Positions 1-8,522 of a stretch of 56,880 nt of DNA are shown here, piece after piece. The notes below the pieces were generated by a model, which worked only from the letters and a program-made list of their open reading frames with translations, did no database searches and was not told the origin of the DNA. This DNA comes from Rhabdothermincola sp037478855 (GTDB lineage Bacteria; Actinomycetota; Acidimicrobiia; Acidimicrobiales; Acidimicrobilacustridaceae), in the NCBI GenBank assembly GCA_037478855.1, contig JBBFLY010000010.1, positions 1-56,880 of the forward strand, written 5' to 3'. Made by a program: the position numbers and the translations under genes. How positions within the stretch are numbered: position 1 is the first letter of the stretch; each line of letters starts with the position of its first letter.

Positions 1-285
1 GTCCGAGAACCGGGCGCGGGCCTGCAGCGCCTCCCGGACGAACTGACGCCAGGGGTCCTGGAGGGCGAAGGGGTCGATGCGCTCCGAGCGCGGGTTCCGA
101 GGAACCGCCACTGCGACTCGCACGGCCCACGCTGCCACCCCGAGCGCTGCGGCGCCCGCCGCCGGCAGACCCGCCAGGATGCCGGCGGCGACCCCAGCGC
201 CGGCGAGGAGGATGCCGGTCGGGGAGGTCATCGCCTCGGCGACCGGTGGGGTGAAGAAGCGGTCACGCAACCTCAGGCGGGCCAT
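1..285 (-). CDS. Membrane protein, partial (cut by left edge)
   Basis: The reading frame opens with ATG at 285 and stays open for 95 codons to base 1, so the 3' part lies outside the window. The N-terminus is basic (MARLRLRDRFF). It is followed by an alanine/glycine-rich hydrophobic stretch at about residues 24-60, enough for one or two membrane segments, and then a charged region with proline and tryptophan. I do not recognise the family. It lies 44 bp downstream of the VWA lipoprotein on the same strand and is probably the fourth gene of that operon. However, a TAACGT hexamer (minus strand, 300-295) sits 9 bp before the ATG and could give it its own leaderless promoter. Confidence 0.6.
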   Translation of the reverse strand, partial: MARLRLRDRFFTPPVAEAMTSPTGILLAGAGVAAGILAGLPAAGAAALGVAAWAVRVAVAVPRNPRSERIDPFALQDPWRQFVREALQARARFSD

Positions 286-329
286 ACGACACAGACGTTA
301 GGACGTGGGCGGCCCGGGGACGGGCCGGA

Positions 330-2144
330 TCAGAAGTTGCTCACCACCGCGGTGAGGACCTTGCTGATCCTCTTCGGGTCGCTCGCGTTGTAAGAGGCAG
401 CGTTCGTGGCCTCGGCGATCTGCTTGAGCACGCTCAGGTCGGCGTCGCTGCCGTAGGCGATGGTGAAGACCCTGATCGGTCGTCCGAGCTCCCCCTGGCT
501 CAGGCGGCGCAGTTCGGAGCTGGTCCGCTCCAGCTGCGCAGCGTCGTCGCTGATGTTGCCATCGTCGTTCTTCCCGTCGGTGAGCAGGACGACCGCGTTG
601 ATGACGCTGGAGTCGTACCGGTCGTACATCTGCTGGAACGAGTCGAGGACCACGTCGTATAGCGGGGTGCCGTTGGTCGGGGACAGACCCTCGATCGCTT
701 GGCGCAGGCGCGCCTCGTTCTGGGACATCGGCCCGATCGCGACCAAGTCGATCCACATCTGCGTCCCGTCACCGAGGCCGGTGGAGAACACCCGCAGTCC
801 GACCTGGTCGGTGCCCTTGAACTCACCCAGCGATCCCAGTATGGCGGCCTTCGCCAGGTCGAGCTTGGTGTCGGGGCCGTCGCGGGTCGCGCGGTCCTTC
901 ATCGAACCAGAGACGTCGACCACCAGCAGCACCCGGGCGCCCTTGCGCTGCTCGGCCCAGCGCTTCAGCAGCTCCACCATCACCGGGGGCTTCGGTGTCT
1001 GCAGCAGGGTCTGTGGTTGGCTGGGATCGACGCCGTTCTCAGGGACGATGGGAGCCTCGATCGGCACCTCTGGGTTCCCCGGGCGGAAGTTGAACTCGAG
1101 GACCCTCCGTTGGTTCTCGGGTCGCTGCACGAAGTCCTGGAACGCTCTGGCTCCTTCGCGGTGGGCGTCGGTCACCCACGGAGCGTCCAGGATGAAGAAC
1201 GGGTTGTCGGAGTAGAGCGTCCCTTCCTTCGGATAGATCGCGACCAGCGGCACTCGCGGGGGACGCAGCTCCTCGCCGGGATCGAGCACGCCATCGGGGT
1301 TCCCGGCGTTGTAATCGATCACCGACTTCTCCTCGACGGCCGCGGCTGACACGTACTGCAGGCCGGTGCCCTCCCGGTCGGCCCGATACCAGTTGTTGAG
1401 GAAGGTGAGCGTGGTGTCGCCGTAGTGCACCACCGCCGACTCCACCGAGCTGTTGAAGGAGATGACCTCGGGGGCAGCGAGATCCTCGAGGGTGAGGTCC
1501 CGGGTCTTGCCGGTGGCGGCGTAGTTCTGCGCGATCAGCGCCGACAGTCCGCTGGTCGAGAAGTTCGGGTTCGTCTTGCCGAGCTTGAACCGACCCCACT
1601 CGGGCCGACCGAAGCGCGCCCAGCCCTGCTCATCGCGGGCGAGCGCCAGGATGTCGGACCAGCCGATCGGGGTGTCCGGCCAGCCGAGCACCTCGGCCAT
1701 CGGCTTGGGCATGGCGATGACCAGCGGGGTGTTCATGAACGGCGTTCCGATGTTGGCCATGGGGGGTTGACCGCGGTCGGCCAGCCGCTGGTCGAGGATG
1801 GCGCCCCACGCGCTCGACGCGGGCGACCAGACGACAGGAAGGGGGCCGTCGCTCTTCTCGTTCCACCCGTTCGCCAGGGCCTGCATCGCAGCGCCGGACG
1901 CCTTGCTCTTCGGGTTCACGAAGATGCAGCGGTCTCCGACCCTGGTCTTCGACTGGTTGAACGTCTGCGCGAGGCTGGTGAGCAGGTCGATCTTCTCCGG
2001 TGACACCGCCATGTCGACGACCAGGCAGTCCCCCGGGTTGCCCAGCTGGTCGCCGGCGGAATCGCGGGAGGTGGTGGTTGCGCAGGAGCTGACGAGCAGG
2101 CAGGCGAGCGCGAGGGCGAGCAGGCGACGGAGCGGACGGCTCAT
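330..2144 (-). CDS. Lipoprotein: solute-binding-like domain fused to von Willebrand factor A domain
   Basis: This is a 604-residue protein. A lipoprotein signal peptide ends in LVSSC, with Cys21 as the predicted lipidated residue. Residues of roughly 35-380 resemble an extracellular type 2 solute-binding domain. The C-terminal 200 residues are a VWA domain with an intact metal-ion site (DVSGS at 410-414) and the later conserved LLTDG segment. The fusion would display a metal-dependent adhesion domain on the outer face of the membrane. The chosen start at 2144 overlaps the stop of the upstream binding protein by 4 bp (ATGA), so translation is probably coupled. The frame is open further upstream, but that part overlaps the neighbour and lacks a signal. 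No ABC permease is nearby, so a transport role is unproven. Confidence 0.82.
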   Translation of the reverse strand: MSRPLRRLLALALACLLVSSCATTTSRDSAGDQLGNPGDCLVVDMAVSPEKIDLLTSLAQTFNQSKTRVGDRCIFVNPKSKASGAAMQALANGWNEKSDGPLPVVWSPASSAWGAILDQRLADRGQPPMANIGTPFMNTPLVIAMPKPMAEVLGWPDTPIGWSDILALARDEQGWARFGRPEWGRFKLGKTNPNFSTSGLSALIAQNYAATGKTRDLTLEDLAAPEVISFNSSVESAVVHYGDTTLTFLNNWYRADREGTGLQYVSAAAVEEKSVIDYNAGNPDGVLDPGEELRPPRVPLVAIYPKEGTLYSDNPFFILDAPWVTDAHREGARAFQDFVQRPENQRRVLEFNFRPGNPEVPIEAPIVPENGVDPSQPQTLLQTPKPPVMVELLKRWAEQRKGARVLLVVDVSGSMKDRATRDGPDTKLDLAKAAILGSLGEFKGTDQVGLRVFSTGLGDGTQMWIDLVAIGPMSQNEARLRQAIEGLSPTNGTPLYDVVLDSFQQMYDRYDSSVINAVVLLTDGKNDDGNISDDAAQLERTSSELRRLSQGELGRPIRVFTIAYGSDADLSVLKQIAEATNAASYNASDPKRISKVLTAVVSNF

Positions 2145-3208
2145 CGGATGACCTCGAACCAGAGGTTCCGCAGCGCCTGCAGGACCCCGGGACGGGGCAG
2201 GCCGTTCGTCGGCGGGAGTGGCTCGGCCGTGCCTCCGGCAGCGTCTTCGCGTCCCGCGACCCGCCAGCCCTGGTCTGCCAGCACCTCGGCCGCGTCCCGT
2301 GATTCGAGCAGTCTGCGCAACCGATCCTCCCCGTCCGACCCCGCCACCGTTGCCAGGACGACATCTGCGGTGGACGACGGCACAGGGTAGATGACGGACA
2401 GCCGATCTTTGACGCGACTGCGGGCGATCGCCCCGGTGGCCGCTGCCTCGGTGCTCGCTGCCACGTCGAAGGTGCCTGGCCCTTTGGAGAGCATCTCGTC
2501 GACCGGGGTGCGCGGCGGGGCGGGGAAGCTGGGCACACCCCGCTCGAGCTTCTCGAGCCACTGCCGGAACGCCGGGTCCGCGAAGTCGTTGGCGGCGTAG
2601 TCAGCGCGCCCGAACCAGGACGCGGCCGCACCGGCGAGCGCCAGCCACCCGACCGCGCTGCGATCAGGTGCCGGGTGTCCCGGCTTCACCGCGCCCCAGG
2701 TGACGGTGCCGCCGTGCTGCGTCCAGGGCTCGCCGGCGATTGCGCCGAGGCAACGCCAGGAGATCACGCGGTCCGGGCAGGTTGCTTCCAGCGCCGCCCG
2801 GCGGTCGTTCCAAACCACCAGGACCAGAGGCGAGCGTGCGAGCGGGCCGACCTGGCCGGTGAGGACCGGCTGCAGCCCGGCGCGCACCCGCTGCTCGTCG
2901 ACGACCTCTGGCAGGGGTGCCAGCGTGAGCCAGCCGTCGATCTCCGAGGATCGCGCGTCGAGGTCACCGCCCGTGAGGGTGCTCACCGTGGTGGTGAGCT
3001 CCTCGGTGCGCACGCGCAGGCCTGGCTCACGGCTTGCGAGCTGCTCGCAGACCCCTGCGAGCTCGGTCACGCACACGAGCGTGAGCTGAGCGGACGCCCC
3101 GGTCGCTCGGTCACCACCCGAGCCGCGCCGATCGTCGAGCCATCCGCGCACCAGCACGGCTCCGGCGATCATCCCGACGGCGGCGAGCAGGGCCGCGAGC
3201 CGCTTCAC
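2141..3208 (-). CDS. Exported solute-binding-like protein
   Basis: This 355-residue protein has an N-terminal hydrophobic segment (about residues 4-22) without a clear lipobox, so it is secreted or anchored by that helix. The remainder resembles a type 2 periplasmic binding fold: a short beta-rich opening (LTLVCVTELAG), a central RSPLVLVVWNDR segment, and the WLALAGAAASWFGR region typical of this group. It overlaps the AAA+ ATPase upstream and the VWA lipoprotein downstream by 4 bp each, which makes a tight operon. It probably acts with the VWA lipoprotein, since both carry the same kind of ligand-binding domain. The ligand cannot be read from the sequence. Confidence 0.7.
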   Translation of the reverse strand: MKRLAALLAAVGMIAGAVLVRGWLDDRRGSGGDRATGASAQLTLVCVTELAGVCEQLASREPGLRVRTEELTTTVSTLTGGDLDARSSEIDGWLTLAPLPEVVDEQRVRAGLQPVLTGQVGPLARSPLVLVVWNDRRAALEATCPDRVISWRCLGAIAGEPWTQHGGTVTWGAVKPGHPAPDRSAVGWLALAGAAASWFGRADYAANDFADPAFRQWLEKLERGVPSFPAPPRTPVDEMLSKGPGTFDVAASTEAAATGAIARSRVKDRLSVIYPVPSSTADVVLATVAGSDGEDRLRRLLESRDAAEVLADQGWRVAGREDAAGGTAEPLPPTNGLPRPGVLQALRNLWFEVIR

Positions 3209-4689
3209 GGCGTAGCTGCCCCCGCCGGTACCCCGGTTCCCGGACCTTCACCGATCGGGGGGATGTCAGCGGCGGTCAACGTGACGAGCTCCTCGTCGGT
3301 CGGGTTCCCGCTCGTCAGCACACGGCCGGCCTGACGGGCGACGGCCGCCTCGAAGAGGTTCCGCACCAGCCGGCCGTTCCCGAAGCCCTTCACCCGGGGC
3401 TGTGCGTCGAGCCACTCGCGGACCGCGGCCAGGGCAGGCTCATCGGGTCGGTAGTGGGCTCGGTCGCAGAGGCTCCGGAAGATCTGCACCAGCTCGTCGG
3501 TCGTGTAGTCGGGGAAGAAGATCGTCTTCGGGAACCGGGAGCGCAGTCCCGGGTTGGCGTCGACGAAGGAGGCCATCTCGTCGGGATACCCGGCCGCGAT
3601 GACCACCAGCCGGTCCCGGCGGTCCTCTGCCAGCTTCACGATGGTGTCGATGGCCTCCCGCCCGAAGTCCTGCTCGCCGCCACGCACCAGCGCGTAGGCC
3701 TCATCGATGAGGAGGACACCTCCATCCGCCGAGTCGAACACCGCCGTGACCTTCGTCGCCGTCTGTCCCACGTATCCGGCGACCAGTCCCGCCCGGTCGG
3801 TCTCGACCAGGTGACCACGCTCCACGACGCCGAGCGTGCGGTAGATCTGGGCCAGAAGTCGTGCCACGGTCGTCTTCCCGGTTCCGGGGTTGCCGGTGAA
3901 GATCAGATGCCGGCTCTGCTCGATGACCGGTAGCTGCCGGGCCCGGCGCAGGTTCTGCACCCGGATGAGGTTCGTCACCAGCTTCACCTCCTCCTTCACC
4001 GAGTCCATCCCGACCAGCCCGTCGAGCTCGGCGAGCAGCTCATCGAGCGGCCGCGGGGGAGTGAGCGGCTCACTCGGGGCTCCCTGGACACCGGGCTGCT
4101 CGGCGTCGCGCTCGATCGCCCCCGGCTGTACCCGACCCGGCGGTTTCGACCCGCTCGCGCGGGTCGCCTCGGTGGGTCCGGTTGATCCGTCCTTCATACG
4201 GTGGATGGCGTCGAGGAGCATGCCCCGGTACCGCTCGATGGCCATCAGCTCGGTACGGCTGGTCTGCAGGTCGAGGGATGCGACCGTGAAGCCGAGATCG
4301 ATGGCGCGCTCGTAGTAGGTGCGGGCGTGCCTCGTGCCGTCCCGGGCATCGACCCCGAGGAGGATCTCGAACATCGTGGACGGCCGTGTGAGAAAGGCGC
4401 GCGCCCCGCTGGTCAGCCCGGCCTGCCGCACGTCGGCCGGGGTGGCGTGGATCAGCTGGGTGTCGAGCCGTGATGAGAACGCACCGATCAGCGCCCACAG
4501 CTCGTCATCGGTGGCCAGCTCATCGGCGTCGATGAAGGCGCAGCAGAGGTTGTACGCCTCGACGATCACATCCTGCCGGGCGGATGTCGGGTCGCTACCG
4601 TCGAGCCGGTCGACGATGGACTCGAGCACGGGGGCGAGCGCCTCGACGAAGGCCGTGACCGCCTCATCGAGACTGGGATCGATCCGCAC
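3205..4689 (-). CDS. AAA+ ATPase of the CbxX/CfqX type
   Basis: This is a 494-residue protein. About 190 residues of helical N-terminal sequence and a linker rich in Pro, Gly and Ser precede a CbxX/CfqX-type AAA+ module. Walker A is GNPGTGKT (266-273) and Walker B is LLIDEAY near residue 327; the sensor and arginine-finger region (NPGLRSRFP) is also present. Proteins of this type remodel other proteins with ATP; the family includes the Rubisco activase CbbX, but no Rubisco gene is nearby. I chose GTG at 4689: the frame extends to 4815 but that would run into proA, and TAACCT (minus strand) lies 7 bp before this GTG. It is the first gene of the operon with the two binding-protein-like genes. 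The N-terminal domain is not assigned. Confidence 0.8.
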   Translation of the reverse strand: MRIDPSLDEAVTAFVEALAPVLESIVDRLDGSDPTSARQDVIVEAYNLCCAFIDADELATDDELWALIGAFSSRLDTQLIHATPADVRQAGLTSGARAFLTRPSTMFEILLGVDARDGTRHARTYYERAIDLGFTVASLDLQTSRTELMAIERYRGMLLDAIHRMKDGSTGPTEATRASGSKPPGRVQPGAIERDAEQPGVQGAPSEPLTPPRPLDELLAELDGLVGMDSVKEEVKLVTNLIRVQNLRRARQLPVIEQSRHLIFTGNPGTGKTTVARLLAQIYRTLGVVERGHLVETDRAGLVAGYVGQTATKVTAVFDSADGGVLLIDEAYALVRGGEQDFGREAIDTIVKLAEDRRDRLVVIAAGYPDEMASFVDANPGLRSRFPKTIFFPDYTTDELVQIFRSLCDRAHYRPDEPALAAVREWLDAQPRVKGFGNGRLVRNLFEAAVARQAGRVLTSGNPTDEELVTLTAADIPPIGEGPGTGVPAGAATP

Positions 4690-4696
4690 GGCGGCG

Positions 4697-4716
4697 AGGT
4701 TAGTGGCGGGTAGCCT
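4697..4716. promoter_or_regulatory. Back-to-back promoter elements for the AAA+ operon and proA
   Basis: Only 35 bp separate the two divergent start codons (GTG 4689 minus and GTG 4725 plus). Each start has a -10-like hexamer close by: TAACCT on the minus strand (4702-4697), 7 bp before its GTG, and TAGCCT on the plus strand (4711-4716), 8 bp before its GTG. There is no purine-rich ribosome binding site in either direction. Leaderless divergent transcription is the simplest reading. The two promoters would have to overlap, so the operons may compete for polymerase. Confidence 0.5.
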
Positions 4717-4724
4717 TGCTGCTC

Positions 4725-5987
4725 GTGGTGTCCAAGCAGGAACTGACGACGCCGCTCGCGCAGCTGGGACGTCGGGCCAAGCTGGCCTCGCGGGCGCTGG
4801 CCCGAGCCTCGACATCGGCCAAGAACGACGCGCTGGTCGCTGCAGCCGATCTCCTGGTGGCCCGCAGCGGTGAGATCCTCGACGCCAACGCGAGCGACCT
4901 GGCCCGAGCTCGGGACGCCGGTGTCTCGGCCACCGTGGTCGATCGCCTCACGCTGAACGAGGCTCGGATCGAAGCCATGGCGAGCGGTCTGCGCCAGGTC
5001 GCGGCGCTCCCGGACCCGGTGGGCGAGGTGCTCGACGGATGGGTGCGACCCAACGGTCTGCGCATCGAGCGGGTGCGGGTGCCGCTCGGCGTGATCGCCA
5101 TCATCTACGAGAACCGACCGAACGTCACCAGCGACGCGGCCGGGCTCTGTCTCAAGTCGGGGAACGCGGCGTTCCTCCGGGGCTCCTCAGGGGCGATCAA
5201 CTCGAACCTCGCCATCACCGGCGTGCTGCGGGATGCGATCGCGAAGGCGGGACTGCCTGCTGACTCGGTGGTGCTGCTCGAGGACACCAGCCATGAGGCA
5301 GCGATCGAGTTCATGCGGCTGCGCGAGGTCATCGATTGCCTCATCCCCCGTGGCGGCCCGTCGCTGATCCGGTCGATCCTCGAGCACGCCACCGTGCCGT
5401 ACGTGATCGACGGGGACGGCAACTGTCACGTCTACGTCGACGAGTCCGCAGACCTCGACATGGCGCTCGCCATCGTCGTCAATGCGAAGACGCAGCGCCC
5501 CTCGGTGTGCAACGCCGCGGAGAGCCTGCTCGTCCACGAGGCCATCGCCGACACCTTCCTGCCGAGGGTGGCTGAGGCGCTCGAAGGAGTGGAGCTGCTT
5601 GGCGATGAGCGAACCCGTGCCTTGGTGCCCCGAGCGGGGGTGGCGGACGACGAGGCCTACGCGACCGAGTTCCTCGACCTGCGGCTCGCGGTGCGGGTCG
5701 TCCCCGACCTCGACGCCGCGATCGACCACATCGCGCGGTTCGGAACCGGCCACAGCGAGGCCATCATCACCCGCTCGCTCGAGGCGGCCGATCGCTTCAC
5801 CCGGGAGGTCGACGCGGCTGCGGTGCTGGTGAACGCCTCCACCCGCTTCGTCGACGGCAACGAGTTCGGCTTCGGTGCCGAGATCGGCATCTCGACACAG
5901 AAGCTGCACGCCAGGGGCCCCATGGGCCTGCGCGAGCTCACCACGGTGAAGTACGTGGTGCGCGGGGCCGGCCAGGTCCGGAGCTGA
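4725..5987 (+). CDS. proA: Gamma-glutamyl phosphate reductase
   Basis: ProA reduces gamma-glutamyl phosphate with NADPH to glutamate semialdehyde, the second step of proline synthesis, in the cytoplasm. The protein is 420 residues, normal for the family, and shows the conserved blocks IIYENRPNVTSDAAGLCLKSGN and AKTQRPSVCNAAE with the catalytic Cys262. The end (GPMGLRELTTVKYVV) is also typical. TTG at 4716 is an alternative start, but it overlaps the TAGCCT hexamer, so GTG at 4725 (or 4728) is preferred. In many actinobacteria proB precedes and nadD follows proA. Here proB is absent and nadD lies about 11 kb downstream. Confidence 0.95.
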   Translation: MVSKQELTTPLAQLGRRAKLASRALARASTSAKNDALVAAADLLVARSGEILDANASDLARARDAGVSATVVDRLTLNEARIEAMASGLRQVAALPDPVGEVLDGWVRPNGLRIERVRVPLGVIAIIYENRPNVTSDAAGLCLKSGNAAFLRGSSGAINSNLAITGVLRDAIAKAGLPADSVVLLEDTSHEAAIEFMRLREVIDCLIPRGGPSLIRSILEHATVPYVIDGDGNCHVYVDESADLDMALAIVVNAKTQRPSVCNAAESLLVHEAIADTFLPRVAEALEGVELLGDERTRALVPRAGVADDEAYATEFLDLRLAVRVVPDLDAAIDHIARFGTGHSEAIITRSLEAADRFTREVDAAAVLVNASTRFVDGNEFGFGAEIGISTQKLHARGPMGLRELTTVKYVVRGAGQVRS

Positions 5988-6059
5988 CCCGGGCGGTGGG
6001 GGCCCGGTCGTCGGCGCTGGCGGAGGGTCGACCGGGGTCGATCCGCACCCCTCCGCTGT

Positions 6060-6091
6060 CTTGACCAGCCGGTCAAGAGCGCCGGTAGGCT
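6060..6091 (+). promoter_or_regulatory. Palindromic operator and promoter of the moxR-coxE pair
   Basis: A perfect palindrome, CTTGACC-AGCC-GGTCAAG (6060-6077), contains a TTGACC hexamer usable as a -35 box. TAGGCT (6086-6091) lies 19 bp after that hexamer and 6 bp before the ATG of the MoxR gene. A repressor bound to the palindrome would cover the -35 region. The same half-site, GGTCAA, recurs at the sulfite reductase promoter near 14.2 kb. The regulator is not identified. Confidence 0.5.
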
Positions 6092-6097
6092 CGCGAG

Positions 6098-7012
6098 ATG
6101 ACCTACCGATTCGAGTCGCCGGCGTCCGTGCGCGAGCAGCTGCGGGACGTCAACTACCTCGCCGACGAAGGCATCGCGGGGGTCGTCTACCTCGCCGACC
6201 GTCTGCAGAAGCCGGTGCTGGTCGAGGGCCCGGCCGGCACCGGCAAGACGCAGCTCGCCAAGTCGGTGGCCGAGATCCTCGGCGCCCGACTGATCCGGCT
6301 CCAGTGCTACGAGGGCCTCGACGAGTCCAAGGCCCTCTACGAGTGGAACTACAAGAAGCAGCTGCTGCGCATCCAGGCTGACCGCAACCTCAGCGAGGGC
6401 GGGACGAGCTGGGAGGAGATCGAGACCGACATCTTCTCCGACGAGTTCCTCCTCACCCGCCCGCTGCTCGAAGCGATCCGCGCGGACGACCCGGTGGTGC
6501 TGCTCATCGACGAGGTCGACCGGGTCGAGATCGAGACCGAGGCGCTCCTGCTCGAGGTCCTCTCCGACTACCAGGTCTCCATCCCCGAGCTGGGCACGCT
6601 CGAGGCCAAGCAGATCCCGCTCGTCTTCCTCACCTCGAACAACACGAGGGAGCTCTCCGAGGCACTGAAGAGGCGGTGCCTCTTCCTGCACATCGACTAC
6701 CCCGAGCTGGAGCGCGAGAAGGAGATCGTCCTCGCCAAGGTGCCCGACATCACAGAGAACCTGGCCGACCAGGTGGCGCGCATCGTGCGCTCTATCCGCC
6801 AGCTGGAGCTGAAGAAGGCGCCGTCGGTCTCCGAGACGCTCGACTGGGCGCGCACGCTGGTGCTCCTCGGCGTCGACGCCGTGACCGAGAAGGAAGCCAC
6901 CGAGACGATCAACATCCTCCTCAAGTACCAAAGCGACATCGCCAAGGCGGTCAAGGAGCTCACCGACGACAAGAGCGGTGCCCGCCGCCCGCTGGGAAAG
7001 GTCGCGCCGTGA
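6098..7012 (+). CDS. MoxR-type AAA+ ATPase
   Basis: This 304-residue AAA+ ATPase belongs to the MoxR class. Walker A is GPAGTGKT (44-51), Walker B is LLIDEVDR (about 136-143), and the sensor segment FLTSNNTREL and the arginine-rich ALKRRCL region are present. MoxR proteins act as chaperones for insertion of metal cofactors or assembly of complexes and are usually coupled to a VWA-domain partner. The next gene is such a partner and starts 22 bp downstream. The pair resembles the CoxD/CoxE accessory genes of CO dehydrogenase loci, but no molybdenum hydroxylase gene is in the window, so the client is unknown. A TAGGCT hexamer 6 bp before the ATG suggests a leaderless mRNA. Confidence 0.9.
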   Translation: MTYRFESPASVREQLRDVNYLADEGIAGVVYLADRLQKPVLVEGPAGTGKTQLAKSVAEILGARLIRLQCYEGLDESKALYEWNYKKQLLRIQADRNLSEGGTSWEEIETDIFSDEFLLTRPLLEAIRADDPVVLLIDEVDRVEIETEALLLEVLSDYQVSIPELGTLEAKQIPLVFLTSNNTRELSEALKRRCLFLHIDYPELEREKEIVLAKVPDITENLADQVARIVRSIRQLELKKAPSVSETLDWARTLVLLGVDAVTEKEATETINILLKYQSDIAKAVKELTDDKSGARRPLGKVAP

Positions 7013-7034
7013 CCGGGGAGCCGGCGGGGTCGAG

Positions 7035-8504
7035 GTGAGCGAGGTCGCCATCCCCGGCGTCAGCGGCGCGCCGATGCTCGAGCTGCTCGAGGGTTTCATC
7101 CGCGAGCTCCGGGAGGCGGGCCTGCCGGTCAGCCTCACGGAGAACCTCGACGCGATGGAGGCTGTCAAGCACGTCCCGCTCGAGGACCGGGACGCGTTCA
7201 AGTACGCGCTCGCGGCCACGCTGGTGAAGAGCAACGCGCACTGGCGGGCGTTCGAGACGGTCTTCGAGGTCTACTTCTCGTTGCGGGGCAGGCGCTACCA
7301 GATCCGCCCCGACGCGGAGGAGCCGGCCGAGTTGCCGGAGCCCGAGCAGGCAGAGGCAGCGGGTGCTGCGCAGCTCGCAGGCGCGGGGGGCGACGCGCTC
7401 TCGCCCGAGGAGCTTGCGGAGATCCTCTACCAGGCCCTCCTCCACGGCGATGAGGCGCTGATGCGGGCCATCGCCCGCCAGGCGGTGCGGCGCTTCGCCG
7501 GCATGGAGCCGGGTCGCCCGGTCGGCGGTACCTACTACCTCTATCGCACCCTGCGGAACCTCGATCTCGACCGCATGCTCGAGCGGCTGATGGAGCAGGT
7601 GCACCGCGAGGCACCCCAGCCGCTGACCCCGCTTGAGGAGCGGCTCGAACGGGACGAGTTCGAAGCCCGCATCGATCAGCTCAAGAAGGAGGTCGAAGCG
7701 GAGATCCGGCGTCGGCTGGTCGCTGACCGGGGGGTCGAGGCGATGGCCAAGACCCTCCGCAAGCCCCTACCCGAGGACGTCGACTTCATGCACGCCTCCC
7801 GGGAGGAGATGGCAAACCTGCGCAAGGCCATCTACCCGCTGACCCGCAAGCTCGCCGCCCGGTTGGCCCGCAAGCGCAAGCACGGGCGAAAGGGCCCGCT
7901 CGACTTCCGCGACACGATGCGGCACTCGCTCAGCTACGGCGGTGTGCCCGCGGAGCCGAAGTTCAAGTACCCCCGGCCGGCGAAGCCGGAGATCTTCGTG
8001 ATCGCGGACATCTCGGGCTCGGTCGCCGCGTTCGCCCGCTTCACGCTGCAGCTCGTCTACGCGATCTCCAACCAGTTCTCCAAGGTGCGGGCTTTCGTGT
8101 TCATCGACGGCATCGACGAGGTCACGCGCTTCTTCGAGGGCACCGACGACATCGCCCAGGCGGTGCACCGAGTCAACACGGAGGCCGACGTCGTGTGGGT
8201 CGATGGGCATTCCGACTACGGCCACGCCTTCGAGGTCTTCTGGAACCGGTGGGGGCGTGAGATCGGACCGAAGACCACCGTGATGATCCTGGGTGACGCG
8301 AGGAACAACTACCACGCGAGTCAGTCCTGGGTGATCAGGGAGATGCGCAAGAAGGCCCGCCACGTCTACTGGCTGAACCCCGAGCCGCGGGCCTACTGGA
8401 ACACCGGTGACTCGATCGTCGGCGAGTACGGGATCCACACCGACGGGACCTTCGAGTGCCGGAACCTTCGGCAGCTCGAGCGGTTCGTCGAACACCTCGC
8501 CTGA
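7035..8504 (+). CDS. CoxE-type VWA domain protein
   Basis: This 489-residue protein carries a charged helical N-terminal half and a C-terminal VWA-like (CoxE) domain with the metal site DISGS (325-329), followed by WVDGHSDYGHAF and the conserved TTVMILGDARNNY block. It is the expected partner of the preceding MoxR ATPase; such pairs act in cofactor insertion or complex assembly in the cytoplasm, and no signal peptide is seen. GTG at 7035 is chosen because the reading before it is low-complexity and overlaps moxR. The lack of a cox structural gene leaves the target open. The MBL-Rieske fusion 18 bp downstream is a candidate client by proximity, which is only inference. Confidence 0.88.
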   Translation: MSEVAIPGVSGAPMLELLEGFIRELREAGLPVSLTENLDAMEAVKHVPLEDRDAFKYALAATLVKSNAHWRAFETVFEVYFSLRGRRYQIRPDAEEPAELPEPEQAEAAGAAQLAGAGGDALSPEELAEILYQALLHGDEALMRAIARQAVRRFAGMEPGRPVGGTYYLYRTLRNLDLDRMLERLMEQVHREAPQPLTPLEERLERDEFEARIDQLKKEVEAEIRRRLVADRGVEAMAKTLRKPLPEDVDFMHASREEMANLRKAIYPLTRKLAARLARKRKHGRKGPLDFRDTMRHSLSYGGVPAEPKFKYPRPAKPEIFVIADISGSVAAFARFTLQLVYAISNQFSKVRAFVFIDGIDEVTRFFEGTDDIAQAVHRVNTEADVVWVDGHSDYGHAFEVFWNRWGREIGPKTTVMILGDARNNYHASQSWVIREMRKKARHVYWLNPEPRAYWNTGDSIVGEYGIHTDGTFECRNLRQLERFVEHLA

Positions 8505-8522
8505 GGGCTACCGTCGCCGCCG

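Noticed and set aside
77..301. 74-codon plus-strand frame at the left edge
   Set aside because: It is antisense to the left-edge membrane protein, whose minus-strand reading is more protein-like with hydrophobic segments and a -10 box.
3205..4689. Rubisco activase CbbX
   Set aside because: The AAA+ module is related, but no Rubisco or Calvin-cycle gene is present and the protein has an extra N-terminal domain and an envelope gene context.
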